Assembly (NCBI GenBank): GCA_026913215.1 | Contig: JAPTYK010000001.1 | Coordinates: 4,402,001 to 4,466,000, forward strand | Reading direction: 5' to 3' | Length of the DNA stretch: 64,000 bases | Source of the DNA: Streptomyces diastatochromogenes | GTDB lineage: Bacteria > Actinomycetota > Actinomycetes > Streptomycetales > Streptomycetaceae | Made by a program: the position numbers and the translations under genes | Notes under the pieces: generated by a model | The model's input: only the letters and a program-made list of their open reading frames with translations | What the model was told of the DNA's origin: nothing | The model's database searches: none | Shown: positions 1 to 9,688 of the stretch, one piece after another | How the letters are laid out: every line of letters starts with the position of its first letter | Numbering within the stretch: position 1 is the first letter of the stretch

Positions 1-2
1 CC

Positions 3-1076
3 GCCACCCTGCCGGGCCTCCCCGAGCGGCCCGACCCGCTCGACTGGCCCGCGCGCCGCGCCTACGACTGCGGCTGGCAGCGCCGGCTGTACGACGCCGG
101 ATACGCCGACACCCACTGGGACGCCTCCCCGACCCAGCGCCTGATCTTCCTGGAGGAGACCGAACGCGCCGGCGCCCCCTACGTCGGCGCCAACTTCGTC
201 GGCCTCCTCCACGCCGGACCCACCGTCGCCGCCGAGGGCACGCGGGAGCAGCGCGCGCGGTGGCTGCCGCCGATCCTGCGCGGCGACGAGGTCTGGTGCC
301 AGGGCTTCAGCGAGCCCGACGCCGGGTCGGACCTCGCCTCCCTGCGGACGAGGGCCGTGCGGGACGGGGACGCGTACGTCGTCACCGGCCAGAAGATCTG
401 GACCTCGCACGCCGAGGTCGCCGACTGGTGCGAACTGCTCGTGCGGACCGACCCGGACGCCGTCTCGAAGCACAGGGGCATCACCTGGCTCGCCCTGCCC
501 ATGGACGCCCCCGGCGTCACCGTCCGGCCGCTGCGCACCCTCGCCGGGTCCACCGAGTTCGCCGAGGTCTTCCTCGACGAGGTGCGGGTGCCGGTCGCCA
601 ACCGGGTCGGCGAGGAGAACGACGGCTGGCGCGTCACCATGGTGACCCTGTCCTTCGAGCGCGGCACCGCGTTCGTCGGCGAGGTCGTCGCGTGCCGTCG
701 GCTGCTCGGCGAACTCGCCCGTACGGCCCGGAAGAACGGCACCTGGGACGATCCCGTCCTCCGCAGGCGCCTCGGCAGGCTCTCCGCCGAGTTCCAGGCG
801 CTGTGGCGGCTCACCCAGGCCAACGTCAGCGAGGCCCAGGCGACGGGGGGAGTGCCGGGGACGGGCGGTTCCGTCTTCAAGCTCCACTACTCGCACGCCC
901 GCCAGGAGCTGTACGACGCGGCCGCCGCCGTCCTCGGGCCCGACGCGCTCGACCTCGGGCGCGACTGGACCCTCGACCGGCTGTCCTCGCTCTCGTACAC
1001 GATCGCGGCCGGCACCTCCCAGATCCAGCGCAACATCGTCGCCGAGCGCATCCTCGGCCTGCCGAAGGGGCGGTGA
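3..1076 (+). CDS. Acyl-CoA dehydrogenase, 5' end outside window
   Basis: The frame is open from the window edge to a TGA at 1074-1076. It reads as an acyl-CoA dehydrogenase: substrate/FAD-binding central part with GFSEPDAGSDLASLRT, then YVVTGQKIWTSHA, and a C-terminal helical part ending in TSQIQRNIVAERILGLP, the usual family tail. These enzymes oxidise an acyl-CoA at the alpha-beta bond using FAD in the cytoplasm. A second dehydrogenase follows 8 bases later, and paired dehydrogenases of this type often form heteromers in steroid or branched-ring acyl-CoA degradation. That pairing is an inference from gene order. The N-terminus lies upstream of the window. Confidence 0.9.
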   Translation, partial: ATLPGLPERPDPLDWPARRAYDCGWQRRLYDAGYADTHWDASPTQRLIFLEETERAGAPYVGANFVGLLHAGPTVAAEGTREQRARWLPPILRGDEVWCQGFSEPDAGSDLASLRTRAVRDGDAYVVTGQKIWTSHAEVADWCELLVRTDPDAVSKHRGITWLALPMDAPGVTVRPLRTLAGSTEFAEVFLDEVRVPVANRVGEENDGWRVTMVTLSFERGTAFVGEVVACRRLLGELARTARKNGTWDDPVLRRRLGRLSAEFQALWRLTQANVSEAQATGGVPGTGGSVFKLHYSHARQELYDAAAAVLGPDALDLGRDWTLDRLSSLSYTIAAGTSQIQRNIVAERILGLPKGR

Positions 1077-1084
1077 GCTCTGTC

Positions 1085-1940
1085 ATGGACTTCCGGCTCA
1101 CGGAGGACCAGCGCGCGCTACGGCGCGGCGTACGGGAGCTGCTCGCGCGGCTCTTCGACCGGGAGGCGCTGCGGGCCGCGGTCGACGCCCCCTCCCTGGA
1201 CAGGCGCCTGTGGCGGGAGCTCGGCGCCGCCGGGTTCTTCGCGCTGCGGCTCCCCGAGGCGGAGGGCGGCGTCGGGCTCGGGCTGCCCGAGGCGGTGCTC
1301 CTCTTCGAGGAGGCGGGAGGGCGCTGCTGCCGGGGCCGCTGGTCTCCACGCACCTGGCGGCGGGGGCCGTGCCGGGGGCGGCGGAGGGGCCGTCGTGGTG
1401 ACCTCGGCGGACCAGGGCTCGTCCCCTGGCTGGACGCGGCCGATGTGGTGCTGGGGAGGTGGAGGGCGCCGTCCCGATGCGGTCGGTCGACCCGCTCACG
1501 CCGCTCCACCGGGTTCCCGGCGCCGGGGCGCGGCGGCGCCGGAGGCCGTCCTCCTCACCGCCGCCGAGCAGCTCGGCAGCGCTGCCGCCACCACCGGCAC
1601 GGCCGTGGCCCACGCCCGTACGCGCGCGCAGTTCGGGCAGGTCATCGGAGGGTTCCAGGCGGTCAAGCACCTGTGTGCCGGGATGCTGGTGCGGGTCGAG
1701 CTCGCGCGGGCCGCCGTGTGGGCGGCGGCCGTGACCGGGGACGCCGTCGAGATCGCGGGGGCGAAGCTGCTGGCGGACGAGGCGGCGACGCGCAACGCGC
1801 GGGACTGCCTGCAGGTGCACGGCGGGATGGGGTTCACCTGGGAGGCGGACGTGCACCTGCACCTGAAGCGGGCGTGGGTGCGGGCCGAGCTGGGGATGAC
1901 TGTCTGTCAGGCCGAGGAGGCCGTGGCCGCGGGCCTGTAG
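1085..1940 (+). CDS. Second acyl-CoA dehydrogenase, frame broken about five times
   Basis: ATG at 1085 opens MDFRLTEDQRALRRGVREL, a typical acyl-CoA dehydrogenase N-terminus. The frame then moves near 1320, 1395, 1430, 1460 and 1530, each time by the loss of one base. The pieces LVPWLDAADVVL, VEGAVPMRSVDPLTPLHR and AVLLTAAEQLGSAAATTGTAV belong to one protein, and the end (QVHGGMGFTWEADVHLHLKR) is the standard family C-terminus. Corrected length is about 287 residues, shorter than the usual 380, as is common for the partner subunit of heteromeric dehydrogenases. It is probably co-transcribed with the preceding gene. The breaks look like sequence errors, but true decay cannot be excluded from this text alone. 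Confidence 0.8.
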
Positions 1941-2290
1941 CGCAGCGCGTGCGGCGGGTCACGGAATGTTGATACCGGGTTGTGTCCTTCGGCGGGGCCG
2001 TCACGGCCCGGAGTCGGCCCCCGCCTCCGGTACGCTCCGTGGGATGCGCGTGCTGATTGGCCCGGATCGTCCCGGTGTCGCCCCTGGGGCGGCCCGCGGC
2101 GGGGGTGCCCGCCGCTCGCGCCCGGCGTTCGACTACCCGCAGAGTGCGTCGCACAGTATGGACCACGCGTACTCCTTCGCGCTGGAATATGCCCGAAGCG
2201 CTTGTTGCGGTGACTGTACGTCAACCATGCTGTCCCATAAGGGAATCACGTTCCGTAAAGGTGTGTCCGCCGGTTCGGATGGTGTGAGCG
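1941..2290. other. Intergenic stretch without a convincing gene
   Basis: Open frames here show neither Streptomyces codon bias nor a recognisable domain. A TACGCT hexamer near 2030 could be a -10 element. The last 100 bases are relatively AT-rich and presumably carry the promoter of the ATPase gene that starts at 2291. Confidence 0.4.
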
Positions 2291-2727
2291 GTGCAGGTGC
2301 TTCAGGTGCAGTTGGAGGTCGGGCCCGACCCGGCTGAGGTGGGACGAGCCCGGAGGTGGGCCCGGTCGCGGCTCGCCGGTTCGGGCATAGGGGATGACGA
2401 GCCGCTCGCCGAGACGCTGGTGCTCCTCATCTCCGAGCTCGTGACCAACGCCGTGGTGCACACGGGCTGCCCGGCCGTGCTGCGGATGCTGTTCGCCGCG
2501 GGGGCGGGGTGCGGGTCGAGGTGGCCGACGCGAGCGACTGCCCGCCGCGCCCCCGGCACGCGGAGGGCGACGACACCAACGGGCGCGGCCTGGAGCTGGT
2601 GGACGGCCTCGCGGACCGGTGGGGCTGGCAGCCGGAGGGCGTCGGCAAGAGCATCTGGTGCGAGGTGGACCCGGTCATGCCCGTGGCCGCCGTGCCGTCC
2701 TTGTCGCCCGGTCGGGTGCGCTGTTGA
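2291..2727 (+). CDS. HATPase-fold ATP-binding regulator (RsbW-like), one frameshift
   Basis: GTG at 2291 gives VQVLQVQLEVGPDPAEVG. LVLLISELVTNAVVHTG is the N-box of the RsbW/HATPase_c_2 family (E, N and H of the ATP/Mg site), and DDTNGRGLELVDGLADRWG after the break is the G1 loop. One base appears lost near 2505 in a G-run, moving the frame from 2291 to that ending at 2727. Corrected length is about 145 residues. Streptomyces encode dozens of such small ATPases. Most are of unknown function, and some are anti-sigma factors. The neighbours give no sigma-factor partner. Confidence 0.8.
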
Positions 2728-2863
2728 CGATTCGTTCCGTTTTGCCCACCCTGGGGTGAGCGATTCGTGGCGAGCGAGGGGAGCCGAGGGCCGTGCGTCC
2801 TCGGCATGTGCGGGTCGCGGCCGGGTGGCGGCGGGCCGTGCCGTGCTCGGGCGCGCGCGAGCG

Positions 2864-2900
2864 CCGCCGCCCGCGGGACCGCGCGCCGCCGCCCGCGGTG
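2864..2900. repeat. Short GC-only direct repeat
   Basis: CCGCCGCCCGCGG occurs twice, separated by a few bases, immediately 3' of the convergent genes ending at 2727 and 2902. No poly-T follows. It may act as a weak bidirectional terminator, and nothing else is visible in 2728-2901. Confidence 0.35.
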
Positions 2901-2901
2901 A

Positions 2902-3826
2902 CTAGAGGATCGCGACCGGTGCCACCGGCGTGCCCGTGCCGCCGACGAAGGGTTCGGGCATCGCGGAGAGCAGGAAGGCGTAGCGCCCTTCCTGCGCACA
3001 GGCTGTGGACAGGCCCTCCAGATTCCAGTTCTGTCCCTGGAGCATGCCCATCTCGACCAGGTCGAGGGCGTGGACGGGCAGCCAGAGGTCCTCGATCTCG
3101 GGCGGGAAGATCTCGAAGGTGAGCGTGTCGTTGGCGACGGCCGCGACGTCGTGCGCGTGGAACCACTCCGGCGTGCGGACCGAGAGGCCCGGCGACGGGA
3201 ACGCGTACCCGTGCTTGTCCCCGGCCAGGTAGACCTGGATCTGCCCGGTCCGTACGAGGACGACGTCCCCGGACCGTACGGCCACCCCGCCGAACTCCGC
3301 CGCCTCGTCGAGGTCCTCGGGGTGACCGCGTGGTCGCCGGGCAGGCGGTCCACGCCCTTCGCGGCGGCCACGTCGAGCAGGACCCGCGGCTGACGAGGTG
3401 GCGGGCCGTGTGGATGCCGCTGAACTCGGAGCGGCCGTGCGGGGTGATGGTGGCGGCGGGGCGGCCGTTGTAGATGCGGCCCGAGTGGGAGACGTGGGTC
3501 AGGGCGTCCCAGTGGGTGCCGGCCTGGAGGCCGAGGGTCACGGCGTCGTCGCTGGTGGCGACCGTGCCGGGGCCGAAGAGCTCCTGGTTGATCTGGACCA
3601 TGGTGTGGAGCGGGTTGACCCGCCCGGGGATCATGCCCGTCTGCACGCCGTCCTGCTTGAGGTCGACGGCGAGGGGGACGCGGTGGCCGGTGCGGACGGT
3701 GGCGACGGCCTCCCGCACGACCTCGTCGGTGACGAGGTTGAGGGTGCCGATCTCGTCGTCCCGGCCCCAACGGCCCCAGTTGTTGACGCGCTTGGCGATC
3801 TCGTGAAAGGCGGGAGGGAGAGACAT
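2902..3826 (-). CDS. Cyclase-family metal-dependent hydrolase (kynurenine formamidase-like), two frameshifts
   Basis: ATG at 3826 reads MSLPPAFHEIAKRVNNWGRWG. The motif AGTHWDALTHVSHSGRIYNG is the metal-binding signature of the Cyclase family (HxGTHxDxxxH-type). Two single-base losses, near 3390 and 3315, separate it from the C-terminal part that ends GGTGTPVAPVAIL with TAG at 2902. Corrected length is about 308 residues, typical of the larger actinobacterial members that hydrolyse amide, ester or cyclic substrates. The gene is divergent from the SDR at 3928. The shared promoter holds two copies of a TCTRACGG-A-CCGTYAGA palindrome, so both genes are probably controlled by the same repressor. 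Confidence 0.82.
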
Positions 3827-3855
3827 CGGGGCCTCCGGGGTCTTGTTTTCCGGTA

Positions 3856-3871
3856 TCTGACGGACCGTAGA
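3856..3871. promoter_or_regulatory. TetR-type operator candidate, copy 1 (imperfect)
   Basis: TCTGACGGACCGTAGA lies 30 bases upstream of the cyclase start. It matches the perfect copy at 3890-3906 apart from one missing base in the right arm, which may itself be a sequencing loss. Confidence 0.6.
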
Positions 3872-3889
3872 ATCCTGACGACGAACGAA

Positions 3890-3906
3890 TCTAACGGACC
3901 GTCAGA
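3890..3906. promoter_or_regulatory. TetR-type operator candidate, copy 2 (perfect palindrome)
   Basis: TCTAACGGACCGTCAGA is a 17-base palindrome (R/Y at the fourth positions) 22 bases before the SDR GTG. The same core, CTGACGGNCCGTCAG, recurs at 10848 and, with one change, at 15312. Its placement between divergent catabolic genes suits a local repressor. Confidence 0.65.
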
Positions 3907-3927
3907 AAGTGCGGGAAGGGGCCGGGC

Positions 3928-4859
3928 GTGGGGAACTTCTTGGCTGGCAAGGTCGTCGCCGTGACGGGGGCGGGGCGCGGCATCGGCCGCGCCGTCGCCC
4001 TGGCGTGCGCGGCGGAGGGCGCGAAGGTCGTCGTCAACGACTACGGGTGTCGATCGAGGGCGGCGAGCCGACCTCGGAGGTCGCCGCCTCGGTCGTGAAG
4101 GAGATCGAGGCGGCGGGCGGGACGGCGGTCGCCGTCGCGGACGACATCTCCACCATGGCGGGCGGGGCGCGGGTCGTCGAGACCGCCCTCGGCGCGTACG
4201 GGCGGATCGACGGGGTCGTCTGCGTCGCCGGCATCCTGCGCGAGCGGATGCTCTTCAACATGTCCGAGGAGGAGTGGGACCCGGTCGTCGCCACCCACCT
4301 GAAGGGCACCTTCACCGTCTTCCGGGCGGCCTCGGCCGTCATGCGCAAGCAGGGCACCGGGACGCTCATCGGCTTCACGAGCGGCAACCACCAGGGGTCC
4401 GTGGCCCAGGCCAACTACTCGGCGGCGAAGGGCGGGATCATCTCGCTCGTGCGGTCGGCGGCCCTCGGCCTCCACAAGTACGGCGTCACCGCCAACGCGG
4501 TCGCGCCCGTGGCCCGTACCCGGATGTCCGCGAACGTCCCCATGGAGCTCAAGGAGATCGGCGAGCCGGAGGACGTGGCGGCGCTCGTCGTCTACCTGCT
4601 GTCCGACCGGGCCCGCGCGGAGAAGATCACCGGCCAGGTGTACACGATCGCCGGGCCCAAGATCGCCGTCTGGGCGCAGCCGAGGGAGCTGCGCGCCGGA
4701 TACGCGGAGGGCGGCGCCTGGACCCCCGAGCGCATCGCGGACTTCCTGCCCGGGACGGTCGGGACGGATCCGATGCCGATGCTGGCGATGCTGGAGGAGA
4801 TGGCACGGGCGGCGGCCGCCGGCGACCGTCCCAACACCGGGCGGGGGAGCGGATCATGA
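3928..4859 (+). CDS. Short-chain dehydrogenase/reductase, one frameshift
   Basis: GTG at 3928, preceded by GGAAGGGG, gives VGNFLAGKVVAVTGAGRGIG, with the TGxxxGIG dinucleotide-binding turn. The catalytic Tyr and Lys are in NYSAAKGGIISLVRSAALGL. The frame loses one base near 4045 (VNDYG/VSIEGGEPTSEVAASV). Corrected length is about 310 residues. The C-terminal extension (VYTIAGPKIAVWAQPREL) resembles SDRs of the hydroxysteroid/3-hydroxyacyl-CoA type. It overlaps the next gene by ATGA at 4856, so it is translationally coupled to the zinc alcohol dehydrogenase. Probable role: oxidation of a hydroxyacyl or alicyclic alcohol intermediate. Confidence 0.87.
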
Positions 4860-5903
4860 GGGGCGTCGTCTTCGACGGGAAGCGGGTCCGGGTCGTCGAC
4901 GACCTGGAGGTGCGGGACCCGGGCCCCGGCGAGGTGCTCGTCGGGATCGCCGCCGCCGGGCTCTGCCACAGCGACCTGTCCGTCATCGACGGGACCATCC
5001 CCTTCCCGTCGCCCGTCGTCCTCGGCCACGAGGGCGCGGGCGTCGTCGAGGCCGTGGGTCCGGGGGTCGTGCACGTCGCCCCCGGCGACCACGTCGCCCT
5101 GTCCACCCTCGCGAACTGCGGGGCCTGCGCCGACTGCGACCGGGGCCGGCCCACCATGTGCCGCAAGGCCATCGGGATGCCGGGCCGGCCCTTCTCCCGG
5201 GGCGGGCAGCCGCTCTTCCAGTTCGCCTCGAACTCGTCCTTCGCCGAGCGGACCGTCGTCAAGGCCGTCCAGGCCGTGAAGATCCCCGAGGACATCCCGC
5301 TGACCTCCGCCGCCCTCATGGGCTGCGGCGTCCTCACCGGCGTCGGCGCCGTCCTCAACCGGGCGAAGGTCGGCCGCGGCGAGACCGTCGTCGTCATCGG
5401 CACCGGCGGCATCGGCCTCAACGTCCTCCAGGGCGCCCGCATCGCCGGCGCCCTCACGATCGTCGCCGTCGACACCAACCCCGACAAGGAGGCGGTGGCC
5501 CGGCAGTTCGGGGCGAGCCACTTCCTGACCTCCACGGACGGGGTGCGGAGATCCTCCCCACCGGCGCCGACCACGTCTTCGAATGCGTCGGCCGCACCGG
5601 CCTCGTCCGCACCGCCATCGACCTCCTCGACCGGCACGGCCAGGCCGTCCTCCTCGGCATGACCGCCCCCGAGGCGGAGGCGAGCTTCCTCCCCGCCGCG
5701 ATGTTCCTCGACAAGTCCGTCCTGGGCTGCCGCTACGGCTCCTCCCGCCCCCAGAAGGACATCGCCCTGTACGCGGAGCTGTACCGCCCGGCGCCCTCCT
5801 CCTCGACGAGCTGGTGACCGCCACGTACCCCGTGGAGGAGTTCGCGCGGGCGGCGGAGGACGCGGAGGCGGGGAAGGTGGCGCGGGGGGTGCTCACGTTC
5901 TGA
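4856..5903 (+). CDS. Zinc-dependent alcohol dehydrogenase (MDR family), two frameshifts
   Basis: ATG at 4856 overlaps the SDR stop. Visible family marks are the catalytic-zinc CHSD and GHEGAGVVEAVG, the structural-zinc cysteines in CGACADCDRGRPTMC, and the NAD(P) loop VIGTGGIGLNVLQG. One base is missing near 5545 and one near 5795. The protein then ends KVARGVLTF at 5903, about 350 residues, normal for the family. It oxidises a primary or secondary alcohol with NAD(P) in the cytoplasm. With the SDR and dehydrogenases it forms the core of the left-hand catabolic operon. Confidence 0.88.
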
Positions 5904-5924
5904 GCGTCAGGGGGGCGGGTCCGC

Positions 5925-6909
5925 TCAGGCGGAGTCCGCCCCCGTCGACGTGCGGAAGGTCCGGCGGTAGGACGTCGGGGTGACGCCGATCGCGGACATC
6001 AGGTGGACCCGGAGGGACTGGGCCGTGCCGAAGCCGGCGTCCTGGGCGACGCGGTCGACGGGGAGGGCGGTGGACTCCAGGAGGTGGCGGGCGCGCTCGA
6101 CGCGCTGCTGGGTGAGCCACTGGCCGGGGCTGATGCCGACCTCGTCGCGGAAGCGGCGGGTGAAGGTCCGGACGCTCATGGCCTCCTGTTCGGCGAGGTC
6201 CCGGAGCTGGATGGGCTCGTGGAGGTGGGCGAGGGCCCAGGCGCGGGCGGCGGTCGTGGTGTGGGTGCCGGTCTCGGGCAGGGGGCGCTCGATGTACTGG
6301 GCCTGGCCGCCGTCGCGGTGGGGCGGTACGACGGTCCTGCGGGCGACCTCGTTGGCGACGGCCGTGCCGTGGTCGCGGCGCACGATGTGCAGGCACAGGT
6401 CGATCCCGGCGGCGACCCCGGCGGAGGTGAGGACGTCGCCGTCGTCGATGAAGAGGACGTCCGCGTCGACCCGCACGCGCGGGAAGAGGCGCTGGAAGTG
6501 CTCGGCGGAGGCCCAGTGCGTGGTGGCCGGGCGCCCGTCCAGGAGACCGGCGGCGGCGAGCACGTACCCGCCGGTGCAGATGGAGACCAGGCGGGTGCCG
6601 GGCCGGATGTGCGCGAGCGCGGCGGCCAGCTCCTCGGGAGCCTGCCTCGTCGTAGACCGGCCCGAGCTCGTACGAGGCGGGCACGACGACCGTGTCGGCG
6701 GTCGCGAGCGCCTCCGGGCCGTGCTCGACGTGGATCGCGAAGTCGGCGTCCGTCCGCACCGGGCCGGCGGCCGGGGCGCAGGTCACGATCTCGTACAGCG
6801 GCCGCCCTCCGGCGTCCTTCGCGCGGCCGAAGATGCGGTGCGGGATGCCCAGCTCGAAGGGGAGGAGGCCGGGCAGGGCGAGGACGGCGACGCGGTGCGG
6901 CGGCGGCAC
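5925..6909 (-). CDS. GlxA-type transcriptional regulator (DJ-1/PfpI domain plus AraC HTH), one frameshift
   Basis: GTG at 6909, with GGAGGGAG upstream, begins VPPPHRVAVLALPGLLPFELG. Residues to about 190 form the DJ-1/PfpI-like domain, and the last 100 (ARAWALAHLHEPIQLRDLAE, then MSVRTFTRRFRDEVGISPGQ) are a two-helix AraC DNA-binding domain. The frame changes near 6645 by plus one or minus two bases, inside the domain just before the expected nucleophile-elbow region. Such regulators commonly control a divergent transporter or amidase gene, and here the neighbour is the MFS gene at 6968. The intergenic space holds two palindromes. Confidence 0.85.
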
Positions 6910-6936
6910 GGGCGGTGCTCCCTCCGTAAATGAGTG

Positions 6937-6950
6937 GTGGTCCAGACCAC
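6937..6950. promoter_or_regulatory. Palindrome GTGGTCCAGACCAC between regulator and exporter
   Basis: A 14-base near-perfect palindrome with a CA centre lies in the 58-base divergent gap. It could bind the GlxA-type regulator or another repressor, and no partner can be assigned from sequence. Confidence 0.4.
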
Positions 6951-6964
6951 ATGGCTGGTACGAG

Positions 6965-6990
6965 TACGTGTCCGTGACGGACAACACGTA
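6965..6990. promoter_or_regulatory. Operator-like inverted repeat over the MFS start
   Basis: TACGTGTCCGT and ACGGACA-A-CACGTA flank a single G. The inner TGTCCGT-G-ACGGACA is perfect. It overlaps both candidate GTG starts of the transporter (6968 and 6974), so a bound repressor would block transcription or translation initiation directly. Confidence 0.5.
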
Positions 6991-8220
6991 CAAGTCTGAG
7001 GCCACGGAGCGGATTCCCGCCCCGGCCGCCCCTCCCACACTGTGGAACCGCAACTTCCGGCTCTTCTTCGTCGCCCGGGGCGTCGCCGTCTTCGGCGAGG
7101 GGATGGTCCCGGTCGCCTTCGCCGCCGGACTCCTCGGCGCCGGCCACTCCGGTTCCACCGTCGGTTACGCGCTCGGCGGCTGGACCGCCGCCTTCGCGTG
7201 CTTCGTGCTCTTCGGCGGCGTCCTCGCCGACCGGTTCACCGCGCGCCGGATGATGATCCTCGCCGACCTCCTGCGGCTGCCCGGCGCCGCCGTCCTCGCC
7301 GTCTCCTTCACCCTCGGCAGCCCGCCGCTCTGGGCGGTCTACTCCCTCTCCGTGCTCAGCGGCGTCGGCGCCGCCCTCTTCCAGCCGGGCGTCGCCTCCA
7401 CCATCCCCCGCATCGCCCCCGACGTGCAGCGCGCCAACGCCGTCCTGCGGGTCGTCGAGGCCCTCATGACCATGGCGGGCCCGGCCGCCGCCGGCCTGCT
7501 CGTCGCCGTGTGGAGCGCGGGCGCGGCCTTCGCCGTGAACGGCGCCACCTTCGCGGTCAGCGCCGTCTGCTTCCTGCTCATACGCCTCGCCCCGATCCCT
7601 CCGACACCGCCCGGCGCGACTCCCTCGTCGTCGAACTCGCCGGAGGGTGGCGGGAGTTCAGGTCCCGGAGCTGGCTGTGGGGGTCATCTCCATCTGGACG
7701 GTGTACGGACTGACCGTCGCCGGGCCCATGGTGCCGCTCACGGCGAGCCTGGTCACCGAGGACCACGGCTCGGCCGCGTACGGCGTGCTCATGGCCGTCA
7801 ACGGCGCCGGCAGCGCCGTCGGCGGCCTCCTCGCGATCCGGCTGCGCCCGCGCCGCCCCTCGCGGCGGGCGCGGTCGCGCTGACCGGCCTCCCCGTGAAC
7901 CTGGCCCTGCTCGGCCTGGGCGCCCTGGTGGCGGTCCTCGGCGCGGGCCAGTTCATCGGCGGGGCGGCCTTCGCCTTCTGGCTGGTGATGTGGTCCACCT
8001 CGGTCCAGACGCACGTGCCGCAGGAGGCCCTCAACCGGATGCACGCGTACGACGTGGCCGGCTCGCTCCTGATGATGGGCGTCGGCCGCACCCTGTCGGG
8101 CCCGGTGGCGGCGGCCGTCGGCACGGAGACGGTGCTGCTCACGGGGCGGGGATCGCGGTGCTGGTGGTGACGGCGCTGCTGCTGGCGCGACCGATCAGGA
8201 CGCTGCCCCGGGCCGGGTAG
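6968..8220 (+). CDS. MFS transporter, four frameshifts
   Basis: Start is GTG 6968 or 6974, with no clear ribosome site, so the mRNA may be leaderless. NRNFRLFFVARGVAVFGEGM begins the first membrane helix, followed by FGGVLADRFTARRMMILADL, the MFS loop 2-3 signature. Single-base losses near 7610, 7680, 7855 and 8140 break the frame, but hydrophobic helices continue throughout to ARPIRTLPRAG at 8220. Corrected length is about 417 residues with 10-12 helices, resembling the MFS_3/enterobactin-exporter type. It is divergent from the GlxA-like regulator, which may sense the exported compound. Confidence 0.82.
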
Positions 8221-8235
8221 GGAGCGGGGCGTGGG

Positions 8236-8275
8236 CCGGGCGGGGGGGCGGGGGTATGGCCCGGGTAGAGGGCGG
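8236..8275 (+). repeat. G-tract-rich leader (quadruplex-capable)
   Basis: Four or more runs of three to seven G lie within 40 bases between the two MFS genes, including GGGCGGGGGGGCGGGGG. This could fold as a G-quadruplex in the coding strand or the mRNA leader of the next gene. Run lengths are uncertain given the homopolymer errors elsewhere. Confidence 0.4.
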
Positions 8276-8352
8276 GGGCGTGGCCCGATCTGTTGGAAAG
8301 CTGTCGTCCGGGCCAATGGTGGGGCGGGGGCGGTGCCGGGATGCTCGGTGGC

Positions 8353-9666
8353 ATGGCCCAGACAACCGAGGCGGGTACGCGTACACCCGCAGGACAGTCC
8401 CGCACCCCCCGCACCCCCCGCGTCCACCGTGCCTGGTTCGTCGCGGCGGTCACCTTCGTCACGATCATCGGCGCGGCGGCCTTCGCCTCCCTGCCGGGCC
8501 TGCTCATCGAGCCGCTGCACGGGGAGTTCCACTGGTCGCGGGGGACGATCGGCTTCGCCGTCTCGGTGAACCTCGCCCTGTACGGCCTGACGGCGCCGTT
8601 CGCCGCCGCCCTCATGGACCGCTTCGGCATCCGCAGGGTGGTGGCGGTGGCCCTGACGGTCATCTCGGCGGGCTCGGTCCTGACCGTCTGGATGACGGCC
8701 GCCTGGCAGCTCGTCCTCTACTGGGGCGTCCTCGTCGGCCTCGGCAGCGGCTCCATGGCGCTGGCCTTCGCCGCGACGGTCACCAACCGCTGGTTCGTCG
8801 CCCGCCGCGGCCTGGTCACGGGCATCCTCACGGCGGCGGGCGCCTCGGGCCAGCTGATCTTCCTCCCCCTGCTCTCCTGGCTGGTCGAACACCACGGCTG
8901 GCGCCCCGCCGCCGTGACGGTCTCCCTCGCCGCCCTCACCGTCGTCCCCTTCGTCTGGCTCCTCCTCCGCGACCACCCGGCGGACGTCCGGCTCGCCCCG
9001 TACGGCGGCGACTACGCCGAGAAGCCGGCCCCGGTCCAGGGCGCCGCCCGCCGCGCGGTGACGGTCCTCCTCAAGGCCGCCCGCACGGGCCCCTTCTGGC
9101 TCCTCGCCGGCTCCTTCGCGATCTGCGGCGCCTCCACGAACGGCCTGGTCAAGACCCACTTCGTCCCCGCCGCCCACGACCACGGCATGCCGGTGACCGC
9201 CGCGGCGGGCCTCCTCGCCGTCATCGGCGTCTTCGACGTCGTCGGCACGATCGCCTCGGGCTGGTTCACCGACCGCTTCTCCCCGCGCCGCCTGCTGGCG
9301 GTCTACTACGCCCTGCGCGGCATCTCGCTCCTCTTCCTCCCCATGCTCCTCGCCCCCTCCGTCCACCCCCCGATGCTCTTCTTCATCGTCTTCTACGGCC
9401 TCGACTGGGTCGCCACCGTCCCCCCGACCATCGCCCTCTGCCGCGAGCACTACGGCCCCGACTCCGCCATCGTCTTCGGCTGGGTCCTCGCCTCCCACCA
9501 GGTCGGCGCCGCCGCCGTCGCCTTCGCCGGCGGCCTCGCCCGCGACCTCTTCGGCACCTACGACGTCGTCTGGTACGCCTCGGGCGCCCTCTGCGCCGCC
9601 GCCGCCCTGATGGCCCTGGTCATCAGCCGACCCCGGCCGGAGACGCCGTCCCCGGCAGGAGCATGA
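8353..9666 (+). CDS. MFS transporter, intact
   Basis: ATG at 8353 reads MAQTTEAGTRTPAGQSRTPR (an in-frame ATG at 8341 is an alternative). Twelve hydrophobic helices can be counted. Features are HRAWFVAAVTFVTIIGAAAF (helix 1), ALMDRFGIRRVVAVAL (loop 2-3) and NRWFVARRGLVTGI, a motif of the oxalate/formate-antiporter-like and monocarboxylate-like MFS group. Length is 437 residues, normal. It is one of the few unbroken genes in the left third. Substrate is unknown. The location next to acyl-CoA catabolism suggests an organic-acid transporter, which is inference only. Confidence 0.88.
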   Translation: MAQTTEAGTRTPAGQSRTPRTPRVHRAWFVAAVTFVTIIGAAAFASLPGLLIEPLHGEFHWSRGTIGFAVSVNLALYGLTAPFAAALMDRFGIRRVVAVALTVISAGSVLTVWMTAAWQLVLYWGVLVGLGSGSMALAFAATVTNRWFVARRGLVTGILTAAGASGQLIFLPLLSWLVEHHGWRPAAVTVSLAALTVVPFVWLLLRDHPADVRLAPYGGDYAEKPAPVQGAARRAVTVLLKAARTGPFWLLAGSFAICGASTNGLVKTHFVPAAHDHGMPVTAAAGLLAVIGVFDVVGTIASGWFTDRFSPRRLLAVYYALRGISLLFLPMLLAPSVHPPMLFFIVFYGLDWVATVPPTIALCREHYGPDSAIVFGWVLASHQVGAAAVAFAGGLARDLFGTYDVVWYASGALCAAAALMALVISRPRPETPSPAGA

Positions 9667-9688
9667 TGATCAGCAGGGGGTGATCGCG

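Noticed and set aside
1085..1940. Pseudogene call for the second acyl-CoA dehydrogenase and other multiply broken genes
   Set aside because: All shifts have the same polarity and lie in G/C runs, and the same pattern occurs in genes that must be functional. Sequence error is the simpler explanation.
1966..2337. A gene overlapping the start of the HATPase gene on the plus strand
   Set aside because: Its third codon positions are not GC-biased as in real genes here, it has no domain, and it overlaps a better-supported frame.
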